A stretch of DNA of 64,000 bases from Ophiocordyceps camponoti-saundersi (nom. inval.). Its lineage: Eukaryota > Ascomycota > Sordariomycetes > Hypocreales > Ophiocordycipitaceae. The stretch spans positions 85,525-149,524 of the forward strand of contig PDHQ01000074.1 in assembly GCA_003339415.1 (NCBI GenBank), read 5' to 3'. Under the pieces are notes generated by a model, which was not told where the DNA came from, ran no database searches, and saw only the letters and a program-made list of their open reading frames with translations. This document shows positions 11,484-24,600 of this stretch, in pieces. The translations under genes and the position numbers were made by a program. Every line of letters starts with the position of its first letter. Positions within the stretch are counted from its first letter, which is position 1.

Positions 11484-14400
11484 TTAGCCTAGAAGAAGGC
11501 GGCGGAATTTATTAAATTTACTAGCTGGAAGCTCTTTAGTAAATATATCTGCTATATTATCCTCAGACCTTATATAGAATATTTGTATTTTGTTATTTCT
11601 TATATTATCCCTTATAAAGAAGTAAGATAAGTCTATATACTTAGTTCTTTTATAAAATTCAGGATTTTCTGCTAATTTAATAGCTGCCTAATTATCTATA
11701 AGTATAGGAGGTATAGTACTTATTATATTTATATTTAATAGCTAATTTATAGTTATAAATAACCTTTATATATATAAAGCTTCTTTTATAGCTTCTTTAA
11801 GGCCTATAAACTCTGCTTCGCAGGTAGATAAAGCCGTAGATTTTTGCTTCTCACAGCCCCAGCTTATTAAATTATTATATATATAAAAACAGTAACCGGA
11901 GATAGATTTACGGTCTATTAAGTCAGAAGCCCAGCTAGCATCTGTTAAACCTCTTATAAAGTTATTATTAAAAGGGATATTGCAGTTATAAGTTAGTTTT
12001 AAATCTAGGTATTTATTTAAGTATTTCCAGATTATATTTAAGGCTGCTATATATATAATATTAGGCTTAGAGGCAAATCTAGTATAGGAAATCATAGTAT
12101 ATAATATATCAGGTCTTATTTTTATAGCAGGGTATAAAAGGGAGCCTATTTCCTTCTAATATTATAAAATTATATCTTTTCTAGGTTCTATAGTAGCTTT
12201 CTTAAGCTTAATTCCTAGTTTAGAAGGTATTTCAGACGTCCCTAAAGACTCTTTATTATATTCCTTTATCTTATTCCTTATATATTTCTCCTAAGATATA
12301 TATAGTATTTTATTTGCTCTATTTATATTTATATTTATACCTAGAAAGTCTTCTAAATTTCCTAAGTCTTGTAAGGCTAGGTTCTTTCCTATTTAGCTAA
12401 ATAGATTATTTATTATATTTTCCGTAGCCCCTATAACTAGGAAGTCGTCCACGTGGATAGCTATAGCTATATTTTTATTTATATATATAAAAACCCCTTC
12501 GTCTATAGGTAAGGCTTTAAAGCCTACCTTTTCTAAGGTATTAGATAGGTAGTTATACTAGAGCTTAGGACTTTATTTTAAGCTATATAATACTTTATTT
12601 AATTTTATAATAAGGTCTTTATTATCTTTATATAAAGGATACTGTTTATTATAGTATTATTTTATTATATAACCTTTAAAGCCTTCTAGGAATTTCACGT
12701 AAATATCTATATCTATATCTGCGTGAATAAAGGCATTCTTTATATCGTATTGTTTAATCGGCCAGTTATTTTTAACTGCTATATTTAAAAGAATTCTTAT
12801 AGATTCAGGCCTTACAGTTGTGGAAAAGGTATCTATATAATCTAATCCTTATATCTAGTTAAAACCTTGAATAACGAATCTAGATTTATATTTTAAAATA
12901 TTATTATTATTATCCTTCTTTATTTTATAGACCTAGCGGCTGCCTAGAGCCTCCCTATCCCTTAGAAGGTCTGTTATTTCCCAGGTTTTTTATCTTATTA
13001 ATTCTTCTAATTTTAGAAGTATTAATTTATTCTATTCTTTAGCTTCTAAGCTTTTTATAGCTTGTTTATAATTCTTAGGCTTTATAGGATCTATATTTTC
13101 TAGAACGTGTAATATTAATTCTAGATTTGTATTTATTATAGTATTTATTTCGGGGTATTCTTTATATTCGTTATAAAACTCTGCTAGCTTTCTAGGTAGC
13201 TATATCTTAACTCGAGTTTTCAGATCCTTATTATTATTGTTATTATTATTTTCTATTAAAGAGTCTTTTTCTTTATCTTGTTTATTATTTATTTCTTCCC
13301 TTTATTCTAGTATTTTATTAAAGGAAGGTATTGTATTAAAATTAAGGTCTTTATAGTTATTATTATTTATAAAGTTATTTTCTAAGATTATTATATCTCG
13401 TGAAATAATAACTTTTCTTCTAGAAAAATCCTAGATTTTATAAGCGTTTTTAGAGTAACCTATAATAATACCTTTAAACGCTCTTATTTCTAGCTTATCT
13501 ATAGGTTATTTATTTTTATAATATATTATACTACCGAAGACTTTTATATTATCTAATTCTAGAAGCAGTAAAGGCTTATTATATTTCTTTTCTAAAGGAC
13601 TATAGCCTAAAGAGGTGTGAAAAGACCTGTTATATATATATACAGCAGCTAAAACAGCTTCCCCCTAAAGGTATTTAGGTAGGTTAGCTATATATAAAAT
13701 AGCCCTTGCTTTATTTAAAATAGTACGGTTTATACGTTCTATTCTGCCGTTAGGTTCTAGGGTATTTTCAGGACTTATATTATATTTTATACCGTTTCTA
13801 ATATAGTAATCCTTTATAGGATATATAAATTCTTTAGCGTTATCTGAGAAGACTTCTTTTATAGTAGTCTTATTACTATTATTTTCTAATAAGGCTTTTA
13901 CCTCTAAGAATTTATTAAACGCTTTAGATTTCTCTTTTAAAAGAGATATATAAAGTTCTCTGCTATATACGTCTATAAAGGTAATAAAGTACCTATATTT
14001 ATTATATATAGGAGTGCCTATAGGTCCCTAGATATCTATAACTATTTTATCTAAGTATTTATAGTCTTTTCTAGAAGCCTGTTTATTTATTTTATTTGTA
14101 GCTTTTGCTTTTATATAGATTTCATAGTTTATAACTTTATTTTTATCTTCCTTGCTAATAATAGCTTTATTATTATACCTTTTTATTATTTTTATTAAAG
14201 AACGTAAGGATAAATGCCCTAGCCGAAGGTGCTAGAGGTATATGTCTATTTTTTCCTCTTTATTATTCTTTTTATTTATAGTTATATTATTTATAGTAGA
14301 AGTAAGGCTTAAATACTTAACTTTCTTTCCTTTCTATATAAGGAGAGGTAAATAATAAAGGCCTCCCTTAGTTATAGCAGTTACTATAAGCTTATTCTTT

Positions 14401-15764
14401 AAGTTATATAAAGAAAGTATATTATTGTTTATAATAGTTATTGTTTTCTTTAAACAGGACTAGCTTATAATATTAACGCCTAATTCGGGTATAAAAAGAC
14501 AATCTTTTAGTATAGATTTATTCTATGAGGTAGGGAATTTAAATACTAGGTCCCTAGACCTATAAACCTTTATATAAGAAGCTTTTCCCTAGTTAACTCT
14601 AGTATTTATATCTTTATAATTAGATAGTAAATTTTTATCTGCTACTATATGTTTTGTAGCGCCTGTGTCGTGTATAAAATACGTGTATTTCTTACTATCT
14701 AAAGAGCTATCTATATGTAAAGACTGTGTTTTTAGCAGTATTTGCTATATAGCGTTATAAGAAGTCTTTAAAGCTCCTATTAAATTGTTAGAGTTATTTA
14801 TAGCGTTATTTGTTATATTATAGCATACCTCGGCTTCTGATTCTTCTTCTTCTTTAGCCTTAGAGTCTGTTTCTACCGCCCTTCTAGGCGTAGGTGCTAA
14901 AGGAATGTCTATTTCTATAGGAGCCGTATCTATATCTGTTGTTATAAATATTTTCTTCGGCTTATCTGCTTCCGTAGCTTTAATATCTGAAGAGCCGAAG
15001 GTTCCGTAGCTTTTCCGTAAAGGCTTCTTTAAGGGCTTCTTTGTTACCCTATTTTCCTTAGGTTTAAAACCCTTCGGGGCCTTTTCCGGGTAAAGGAAAT
15101 AGTAGTCCTTATCGAAATGCCCGGGGAGCTTGCAGTAAGCATATTTAAAAGCCTTTTTCTGCTTTTTCTAAGGCTTCTTCGTAGCTAGAAAAGCCTAAGC
15201 CTCTTCCTCCGGGTTATTAGACTTATAGCGTTTTGCTTCGTCTAGTATATTAGCAAATAACTTGCCCAGGTTATAAGACCCTTCGTTATTATATAGGTCC
15301 TGCGTTATATACGTTATAAAGCCTTGGAAAGGCTCTGAAAGATTATTTAAAACCCACGTTATAAGGACTATTTCCGGGATTATAATATCCCTTACCTTAA
15401 GCTCTTCCTAAATAGCTTTCGTACGATTTAGGTAGTCCTCTATATTATAGGGCGTTGCCTTACCTATCTCTAGCAATTCCTTAGTTAAAAGGAAATTACT
15501 TATAAAGGAAACGGGGTTATAAAGGTCCTTAAGTTTATCCTAGGCCTCTATTATAAAGCGAAGGTGCATTATCTAGGTAAGGGGCCTATCTTTAAGCTAA
15601 AGCCTTATAAGGGCTAAAGCCTCCTCTATTTTATTATAGGCTATAGTGCCCAGAGCCCCCTGAAGCTTCTCCCTAATTAGGAGAGAGTCTATGCGTAAGG
15701 CCTAGTAGGTATAGTTAGCCGAGCCTAAAAGCTTAGCAAAAAGGTATTTTTTAGAGTTGCTTAT
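11484..15764 (-). pseudogene. Copia gag-pol polyprotein, RIP-damaged
   Basis: One frame of 1427 codons runs from 15764 to the TAA at 11484-11486 with no net frameshift. The start codon is ATA in place of ATG (TG to TA), followed by Ser-Asn-Ser-Lys-Lys-Tyr. In order: gag; a CCHC zinc knuckle near residues 208-221 in which the first and last Cys are now Tyr; protease DTGA at residues 366-369 (14658-14669); GAG-pre-integrase HLRLGHLSLRSL; integrase with FSDNAKEF and NGRIER; reverse transcriptase with an intact IHVDDFL (VDD at 12444-12452); and RNase H with TDASWASD and STCEAEFIGLKEA near residue 1275. Scattered TAG and TAA codons lie where Trp or Gln is expected. The longest uninterrupted part is 11766-12095. 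The catalytic residues are better preserved than in any other retroelement here, but the premature stops make it non-functional. Confidence 0.92.
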
Positions 15765-15926
15765 GATTAGTTAATAAGGGATTTTTTAATGGAAAAGTGG
15801 GTCTGATAGGCTGATAGCGCCGAAAAAGAGGATTCGAAAGAGGTATTTTAAGGTGTGAAAATCTGAGTGGAAGGGGGTGAAAAAGAAGTTTGAAAAGTAA
15901 AGGTATCCCAGGTCAGAAAGCTAAAC

Positions 15927-15940
15927 CCGGGCTCATAACC
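15927..15940 (-). other. Primer-binding site matching initiator tRNA-Met anticodon arm
   Basis: On the minus strand GGTTATGAGCCCGG follows the 5' LTR directly. It is complementary to the CAU anticodon loop region of initiator tRNA-Met. Priming by a tRNA-iMet half-molecule is established for copia-type elements. The exact abutment fixes the LTR end. Confidence 0.8.
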
Positions 15941-15990
15941 TTAAAAGGTTATACACAGTGGAGATAAATAGTGACGGATTAGAAAAAAAT

Positions 15991-16027
15991 ATCACGTGAT
16001 AGAATAAGAAGAGAGGTATCACGTGAT
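15991..16027. promoter_or_regulatory. Paired ATCACGTGAT palindromes in the 5' LTR
   Basis: Copies at 15991-16000 and 16018-16027 match the pair in the other LTR exactly, although many surrounding TG dinucleotides have changed to TA. Function is unknown. Confidence 0.3.
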
Positions 16028-16337
16028 AGTCAGATAGAGGAAAAAGATAAAGAATTAAAGGTAGGAGAGGTGATTAAATTATAAGTATAAGCTAATAATA
16101 CTAACAAAGTAGGTGGGAAAACCCTCCTTCTTTTATAGACAATTTCTTAGTAATAAAGGTACTTTCCAAGATACTTCTAAGTCCTCGGCTATAGTACTCT
16201 GACGTAGCTATAAGACCTTCCTGCCCCCTTGTTTATAGGTATTTTCCTTCTTTAGTTATTTAACTTAGAAGATCGAGGATTTGCGGTAAGACTTATATGT
16301 GATGTATACGATCGAGGCTATGCAAGCGCTTAGGCTC

Positions 16338-16406
16338 GCGTACGCTTGGGCCCTGTAAGCGCGTACGCTTGGGCCCTATAAGCGCTATGTGTGAGACCCT
16401 GTAAGC
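16338..16406. repeat. Three 23-bp tandem repeats in Copia LTR (second copy)
   Basis: Same array as at 10826-10894, with a few C/T and G/A differences. Confidence 0.85.
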
Positions 16407-16692
16407 GCTGTGTGACAGGCGCTGTGGGGCCTGTGGGTATGCTATAGTGAGTCCCTATAAGGCCCTAGTGTATATAGCTTATTCCTCTTTTATACTATAA
16501 GTCTTAGGCTATATTATAGGCTTATCTCTTATCTGATTAAGATAAAAAAATATATATTATATAGCGTTTTAAAAGGGCTTTCATATAATATAAATATTGC
16601 CTTAGAAAACTAGCTTTAAGTATTTATAAATAATTATATAAGCCTATTATAGCTATATATAGCTGTATTTTTATGTTTACTCTTACACTTTA

Positions 16693-16896
16693 TTAATATA
16701 AAATAACTTAAGAGGGTTTAAAGTATATACGGTATACGCACTTAAGGTTATAGTTTATATATAGCTTACGCGCGGCCTATACGCAGCGCTAACTAATTAT
16801 ATATAGCTATATACGCCCCGCGCCCGTTATATATATAAACTTAACTAAGCACTCCTACGTAACTTAGCTATTTAGGCATAGCCTAAATCCTTTATA
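16693..16896 (+). repeat. Right piece of the RIP-mutated LTR split by Copia
   Basis: It continues the LTR begun at 10384 and is collinear with 47370-47582. CTTAACTAAGCACTCCTACG here equals CTTGACTAAGCACTCCCACG there. Long TG- and CA-rich runs of the solo LTR are TATATA runs here. It ends CCTTTATA where the solo LTR ends CCCTTACA. No clear target duplication remains around the two halves. Confidence 0.85.
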
Positions 16897-17599
16897 AAAC
16901 TTAATAGTTACTTTTAAACTTATTTTAAATCTTAATAATAAAATAATAAGTATATAAATTTAAACTTAGATAAATTAAAAAGCTAAAAAATATATAATTA
17001 AAAAAAGGATTGCTTTTATAAATAATATAATTATTTCTTTAATCTTAGACTCTTTTTAAGTTTATCTTTTTAGTTAAATTATATTATAAGAATAAATTAA
17101 GAAATTAAAAAATTAACTTTTTCTAAACTTAAATAGTAAAAAAAATTACTAAATAATATTATTTTATAATTATATAGAAAAAGGGGCTATAAGATTAGCT
17201 ATATTAGTCCTCTTTTTTAAATAAAGCTATATAAGATTACTAAGACCTTAAAGTTTAATAAATTAAGGAATCTTATATAAAATTAAATTTTCTAACTTAC
17301 TTTAAGAAATTAAATATCTCTTAGATTTAATCTTATATTATTATTATCTAAACTTAAGATATTTATAATAATATAAAAATACCTATATATTAAGTTATTT
17401 TACGCTTTTAATTTATTTACTAAGTATAATTAGTTTAAACGCTAAGCTTACTAAATATAAATATAGTCTAATAAGAGTAAAAAAAATAATATCTTTATAA
17501 TATATATATATTAAAAGATATAAGTTAATAATAATAAATTTATAACTATTAATATTATCTATCTATACTCTTTTATATTTACTATATAATATATATATA
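16897..17599. other. AT-rich DNA, no gene seen
   Basis: Extremely A+T-rich, dense stops in all frames, no recognisable element. Confidence 0.6.
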
Positions 17600-18239
17600 A
17601 AGGATAGCACGGATATAGGGAAGCCTCTTACGGAAATATATATTATTACTTAAATCGTACCTTATACGAATTAGGAGGTAGGAGGTAGCTTAGATAAGGA
17701 GAAAGAGGGTATAGAAGTAGAGTATTATCTAGCTATATAGCTGCTCTTCCTCGTACGAAGAAGGAAAGGTATCTATCTCTAATTATACTTAATTTAAGTT
17801 ACCTTTACTTTCCCTTATCTATATATATATATAAAGACTACTTAATACTAATTAGTAATTATACTAGTTATTATTAGTTAACTATAAATTAGCTAAAGTA
17901 ATAAGATAGGTTTTATACGATACCGAAGAGCCCTTATGCCCGCTATCGACTAATACCTATACTTTTACCTTACTTCTTAATATTAGTTCTTACCGAAGAG
18001 CTATATTATACCCGGTGCTACTATTAAGACTAAAAGATTCAGGTAATATACGATACCTACTAATAATAAAGTCTTTACCGAAGAGCTATTTTAGGCCCGG
18101 TACTTTTTACTAGTTATACGATATTACCTTTAATAGTATTCCGGAAACGTAATAATAATAATATAGCTTCTATAACTCTAGAAATTAAATAAAAAGCGGC
18201 AAATATATTAACTATAATAATAATAATAAATAACTCTTT
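17600..18239. other. Leader-like region with three TACCGAAGAG repeats
   Basis: TACCGAAGAG occurs at 17921, 17991 and 18076. The last two are followed about 14-16 bases later by CCCGGT, so ACCG and CGGT could pair as short hairpins. The region lies directly upstream of a gag relic and may be the LTR or leader of that element. No second LTR copy was found. Confidence 0.4.
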
Positions 18240-19421
18240 AGCTTTATATAATAAAATAATAGAAAGTAGCGAAGTTAACCCTTATATTTAAAACTAAAGT
18301 ATAAACTTAGTTTATTAGAATATATAACCTAACCTTATATAACCCCCCGATAAGGTTAAATTAATAACGTTTATTACCTAGTAGATATATAATATTATTT
18401 ACTTTAACCTTTACGAGGATAACTTTCTTTATATAATCTAATCGGAACTTTAGGGATAGACTTACTATTAGCTAAAATATATTTACCGCACGTTCCTAAA
18501 AAAACTAACTTAAATTATAATCGCACGATACGTCCTATTACTTAGCTAAGGTATATTAATTAAATAATTTATATAACTTCTTAAAGCTAACTTAGAAGAC
18601 GTTTTACCCCCTAACTTATAAGGAGCCCCTTTAACATAGTTAGATAACCCTCCTCTTTCTAAACTAACTCTTCTAAATCGTATAATATAAGCTTTAAACT
18701 TAATATAGCCTCCTAAGTTAAGATATATCTTAATATAGCTACTATAAAGTATCTTAGCTAAATACTTACTTTATATAACTTATATATATAAGTTATATAA
18801 GTTAATATATATATAATTATAGCTACCCTTAAATACCCTAACTTATACTTTCCCGGAAATAATAAATTAAGCTTTAACAAGTATTATATAAGTTTACTAA
18901 CTGCTACTAATATAATAAGTTATAAATAAACTAATCTCTCTAGATAAGGTTATCGCCTTTCTTAAAGGTTAGCAAAAAGATTAGAATTATATAAAGTAGC
19001 CGTATAATATACTAATTAATAAAGCTAGGATTTTTATTAGCTATTACTCTTATATTAATATAATAGAGGACTAATTTTACGTTATTTTTCCGGATATTCT
19101 TTTAGATAAAGCTTAAGACTATTATTTATATTTTATCGAATCGGATAAGCGATAGAATAAAATTTACACTCTTTTAGATATATATTTTAATACTTATACG
19201 AATTACTTACTATATTAAATAAATTAAACTACTTTTTCTTTTAATATTATATAATATAAAAACCCTAATAAAAGTATAATAGATTTACTAAATACCTTTC
19301 TTAATAAACTCCGACTTATTTAATAAGCTCTTAAACTTAACTATTAGGGAGAAAAATAACTTCTTATTACTATTATATAAGCTTACCGTAGCGTCTTAGA
19401 ACTCGAATTAGCTATAATATT
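18240..19421 (+). pseudogene. Retrotransposon gag relic, 5' part
   Basis: A plus-strand frame with RIP-type stops reads YNILINKARIFISYYSYI, IEDQFYVIFPDILLDKA, YYLYFIESDKR and NKSIIDLLNTFLNKLRLI. These resemble gag proteins of fungal LTR elements of the type annotated as HobS hobase; this is from memory and not checked. The frame is cut at 19421, inside AYRSVLELELAIIF, by the 17.4-kb LTR element and resumes at 36825. ATATT at 19417-19421 is the target duplication. The stops are mostly where Gln or Trp fits. Confidence 0.6.
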
Positions 19422-19721
19422 TATTATAGGACTAGTTAAAGGGATACTTATTTGCTAAGCTATATATAATAATAATTACGTATAGCGAGCTTTTAAGGAA
19501 GCCGCACTCTAGCGTGCTAAATAGCTATATATACCGCTCTTTCCTTTAGAGCCTATTTGCCTCCCTATTTAATTATCTTTTCTATTCCGTTCCTTCTAAT
19601 CTTTCCGCTATAAGCCTCTAAGCTAGATAGCGGCAGCCTTATTATTTAATCGTAAGGCTAATCTATAAGTCTAATATTTAGGTTAATAACCCGAATATAA
19701 TATAAGGGCTAGACCTTAATA
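19422..19721 (-). repeat. LTR (left) of the 17.4-kb element
   Basis: 300 bp, matching 36520-36819 throughout, with shared landmarks such as GACTAGTTAAAGGGATACTT and GCCGCACTCTAGCGTGC. Differences are transitions. Confidence 0.9.
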
Positions 19722-19911
19722 TAAGGTCCCTTCCCTTACTTATAGGCGCGGGATCCGATATAAGGTGCGCGGTAAGGTTAGGTAAAAAATTTTCCGCTAA
19801 GTTACCCGGTCCGCCCCACTTTTCTATAACTTTTATAGCGCCTACCTATTAAACCCTTTATTCCTTCCCTTCCTTCTTTTATAGCCTTATTATTATTATT
19901 ATTATTATTAA

Positions 19912-19943
<32 letters not shown>

Positions 19944-21639
19944 GTAAGGGAATCCGCTATTTAGTTTATAGAGATAAGGCTTTTAATATTTTTCTTATTA
20001 TTTAGGGATATCTACGCCTCTATATATTACTATAGCGGCCGCCGCTCAGCTAGCGAGTTTTCTTTATAAAGCTAAAGAAGAATAAGCTTAAGAACTTTAG
20101 TTTATCGCTATCGCGGCTATTACCGCTACTAATACTACTATTACTACTACTACCGATATCGTTAAGGTCGAGGATAATAATAATAATAACGACGAAGATA
20201 ATAATAATAAAGGCGGCGACGAAAATAGTAATAAAGACGAAGTTAATAAGGATAATAATAGAGGCCTCAGTTTAAAGGCGGAATTCCCGGCTTTTAATAC
20301 TTAGTTCGAGGAACGTTATAGCCGTAAGCCGACCCGTAATAGTTATCGCCCTTCTCTTTCCCCTCTTCCCTTTTCTTCTTCTTCTACTTCTCCTCCTCCT
20401 CTATCTCCTAAGGTAAGCCTTTTCTTAACTTACCTCGCGGCTTTATCGTATAGGACTTATTAATCCTATATCTAAGAGGGCGACTTATCTATCGTAGAGA
20501 GCGTATTACTAATATTATCGGGTATTTCTTAGGTTGTTATATAGAGAAGCTCTTAGCCTAAGGCCCCTTATCGGTTTTCTCCTTCTCCTCCTCTTACTAA
20601 AGTAAGTCTTTTTTCTTAACTTATCTAGTAGCTTTCTATATAAGACTCGTCGATCCCGTAACTAGGAGGGCGAGTTATTTAGTAAGGTTTTTTTTAGCTA
20701 ATATTAGGTTTTCCTTAAACTATTATGCGGAAAAAGTCCCGGGCTAAGACTCTCGCTCCCGCTCCCGCTCCCGCTCCCTCTCCTTCGCCTCCTCCCGCCT
20801 CCGCCGCTAACCCTATTAATAATAAAGATAACGACGATAATAACGAAGATAATAAGGGTAGCGATAAATAAGCTAATAAAGCTTTTCGGGAGTATCTATA
20901 TTTTTATTATATAAAGTAAGGATATAAGTATCGTAATTAAGCTACTACGCTAAAACGTGCGGGGAAGCAGAAACCTTATATATCTTATACGGAATATATG
21001 CCTTTATATCGAACTTATACGCTTGCCCCTTAGCTCTTAGTTTTAGCTTATATAGCGTAATATATTACTACTAAGACTAAGCAGCCGCCTATAATAATAA
21101 GAGTAAATAATATTCTTCGGGCGTTAATTATTATTACTTAAGCCTTAACGATATTAGCTAAGCTTAAGCTTATATATAGCGATACTCCCCTTATTATAAA
21201 GTAAGTTTCTCTAATCTTATAATATAGAACGCGGAAAGCTAATTTTTCTCTCTAAAGAGTATATCGATACTATCCTCGACGTCGCCCCCCCTTATACGCC
21301 TTCGGGCTCCGGGGGGGTAGCTAATACCCTTTTATTAGAAGACCGGGTCGCCGCTCTTAAGCGCGCTACCGCTACTATTACTACTACGCTTACGCTTATG
21401 TCCGCGCCTGCCGCCGCCGCCGCTAAACCGATAATACCGACGCCGTCACGCCGCCGCCGTTACCTAGCTAGGGAGTCGTTATCTGCTAAAAGGAGGCGTA
21501 ATTAGATATAATATAAGGGGGGGGGGTTATATTTTCCGCGCCTATTAGTACGCTTTTTAATATAATCCCGCTATTAGCCGTTTTGCCGTATATTTCCTAA
21601 TAACCTGCTTATTATTATATATAGCTAGTCTATATAAAG
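19722..21639. other. Low-complexity 3' region of the 17.4-kb element
   Basis: Lies between the chromodomain end of pol and the left LTR. It holds an ATT microsatellite at about 19887-19943, a CTCCCG run near 20750-20775, and a duplicated block starting CCTCCTCCTCTA/T near 20395 and again near 20585. A plus-strand frame near 20.3 kb reads EERYSRKPTRNSYRPSLSP and later becomes Pro/Ala-rich. It could be an extra antisense-strand coding region or a remnant of another element. No known domain was seen. Confidence 0.45.
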
Positions 21640-24600
21640 CTTTATAGCGATTAAGAGCGGCGGTGCCCTTAAGTTTTACTAAAGGTTCTTATATTAGGTC
21701 TTAATAACCTTTCTATTTAACGAAGACTTCCTATTTCCTACCTTTACTTACCTTCTTCTATTTAGCTAAGATAATCTCTTTAACCTCCTATTCTTCTTCC
21801 CTATTAATTAATATTATAAGAGGCTATAAATTAGTAACTTCCTATTTAGGCAAGGGGTCTAAAGCTACCCTCTTAAGTAAATCTATATTAAAGCGATTAT
21901 AAGCTTCTATTAGTAATCCCGTAAGTTTAATAAGGGAAAGGTTAATAACCCGTATTATCGTAAACTTAGTATTCTTCTAATCGAGCTTCTTCTTAGGTTA
22001 TATATTAGGGAAATTACGTAGATTAAGCTAAACCTTACCGCTAACTTTAAAGCGCTTAGCCGCTTATCGATTTTTATTAGCTTAAAACTCCTAAGTTTAC
22101 GAGGATAAAATATTAGCGGCCTAATATAGGTTTATTACTTATTATAATTATCTTACGAATTCCTTAGCCTAGCCCTTAAAATTCCTTATTAATAATTACG
22201 AAGTATCGAAGTTTAATAATATTATTATTAGGGCTTAAAACTTATAAGTTACGAAGAATAGCGTTATCTTTATAGCCGAGTAAACTTTACTATTTAGCGT
22301 AAGCTAAGCTACGGGAAGCTATTTATCTTAGTTATCTTAGTTATAAGAGACTACTACTTAGAAGTAAGCTTATATATCTTAATTAACCCTCTTATACCCT
22401 TTATTAGTTTATAAGTAGTAGGCTATATTAAGTATTTAATTAATCCCGTAAAGTTAGCAAAAATAGCTTTAGAATTCGCCCGTTTAGTTAGTTCCTCTAT
22501 TACTTATAATAGTACTTAGCTATTAGTAAAACTATATAAAATACTAGAGAAACCGCTTTATATAAAGCGGAGCGTTTATTAAAGGTATCGGCTTAAGTAA
22601 GATCTTCTTACTAAGTTAGTCTTTAATTACCTATAAGTGCTTATTTCCGCGTTTTATAAGCGGAAAGTTTATTATAAAATCTATCTATATATATTAGTAA
22701 AACTAATCTAAAGTAGGTAATAACTTAAGGAGGGTAGCTTAATATTATTTCTAAGCCTTAGTCTTATTATAGGTATTATAGTTCTTAAGAAATTAACGAA
22801 TATATTATTATTAAAGCGGCTAAAAGAAATTATAAGTTATAAGGGCTACTATACTTTCCCTCCTTAAGTAACTAATTAGGGCTAAATTATAAATTATTTA
22901 GATAAGATAATTCTATAATATATTAAGCGGGGAGGCTAGTGCCTTTTTAAAGTCCTCTATTATAGTAACCGAGGCTCCTAAGACTTAAAGCTTATTATAA
23001 GAATATAGTCTTCTTTTAGCGTTAATATAATAATTTATAATTTAAACCTTAAGCTATAGCTTTAGAGATAGTAAGCGGTCTCCTCTTATTATAGCTTAAT
23101 ATACTTCCTAGAAGATAGAGTCTTATAATACTATCTTATTTTAGAGTTCCTAAAGCTTATTATTAAAGAAAACTTAAGTTTCTAATAAAGCGTTATCCCG
23201 TAAATTTATAGCGTTTTCCGTAGCTATACTTATATTTTATTATTTATCTTCTCCTTCCTCCTTTTCCGGGATATTAGTAAAGTCCCTTAAGGTATCGATT
23301 ACTATAGCTTATAAGTAGAATTATAAAGCTTCTTTAGGAATTATTTATATAAAATAGGCGTTTTCCTCCTTCGTAGTTAAGGGTTTATCTTAATCCTTAT
23401 AGGAAAGAGCGTCTAAGACCGCGGCTTATTTACTAAGTTAATAATAAATCTTAAAATTAAATCGTAATAGGTACTCGGCCTAACGCGCTTATTATTCTAA
23501 AAGGTGCCGGCAAGTTATAAAATACTCTAAGTTCTTATAATTAGTAATAATATTAAAATTATTATAACTATATAATTTAGTATACTACTACTCTAAGTAT
23601 TTAATAATTACTAATATCTCCTTATTATATATAGGATAGTTATATTTAGCCGCGTTTATTTTTACGGAAAAGAACGCTACTAGTCGTTTCTATCTATCTT
23701 ATTCCTAGTAAAGATAACCTCTTATAGTATAAATACTAATATCTGCCTCTAAAAACGTAAGGTCCCCGAAGTTTTATTTTACTAATAAAGGGGCTCTTAT
23801 AAATAAATTCTTAATTTCCTAGAAAGCTTACTCCTAATTTAAGCCTTAGATAAACTTAACTTTTTTCTTAGTTAGGTTTATTAATAGTTTTACTACTCCG
23901 GTAAAACTTATAATAAAGAGTTAGTAAAAGTTAGCAAAACTTAGGAATCCGCAAAGGCCCTTAAGGGAAGTTAGCGTAGCTTAGTTAATAATTATCTTAA
24001 TCTTTTCCGGGTCTACTTAGAGCTTAATTTCCGCTAATATTATAAATCTTAAATATTTTACCTTTTTAACTATAAATTCGTACTTATCCGGGTTTAAATA
24101 AAGCTTATATTTTTAAAGCTTATAAAGAACTAAGCGTATTTTACGGAAATAGTCCTCCTTAATACTATTAGAGTAAATAATAATATTATTAATATAAGCT
24201 AAGTAAAACTTATCGAGATACGGTTAGAGGATACTATTAATATATTTTTAGAATATAGTAAGGGCTCTTATAAGTCTAAATAAGGTGATTATCTATTCGA
24301 AGAGGCTATACCGGGTCCTAAACGCTATCTTCTATTCCTCTCCTTTAGTAATCTATATTTTATAAAAAGCTTATATAATATCTAGCTTAGTAAGTTATTA
24401 AGACTTAGCTAGCGATCGAAGGGTATTGCTAAGTAAAGAGAGTAAGTATCTATTTAAGACTATAATTATATTTAGGGCGCGGAAATCCGTATAAAACTAT
24501 AATCCTCCCTTAGGTTTCCTTACGAAAAGAACTAAGGCACCCGCGAGCAAGCTACTAGGCTAGATAAAGCCTTTCTAGAGGAGGTCTCGTAATATCTTTT

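Larger units (their letters stand above)
10429..16687 (-). mobile_element. Complete Ty1/Copia retrotransposon, copy 1
   Basis: A 6259-bp element bounded by two 747-bp LTRs and a 5-bp target duplication, CTTTA, at 10424-10428 and 16688-16692. Order on the minus strand is LTR, half-tRNA primer site, gag-pol, polypurine tract, LTR, as expected for Copia. It inserted into an older LTR whose two halves flank it. The LTRs differ mainly by TG-to-TA and CA-to-TA transitions, so RIP acted after insertion, but far less than on the neighbouring Gypsy relics. Confidence 0.95.
15941..16687 (-). repeat. 5' LTR of Copia copy 1
   Basis: 747 bp, the partner of 10429-11175. It carries extra TG-to-TA changes relative to the other LTR, for example TAAGTATAAGCTA against TGAGTGTGAGCTG. 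It is followed by the CTTTA duplication. Confidence 0.93.

Noticed and set aside
10429..16687. A functional Copia element
   Set aside because: The catalytic motifs survive, but the start codon is ATA and several TAA/TAG codons interrupt the single gag-pol frame.
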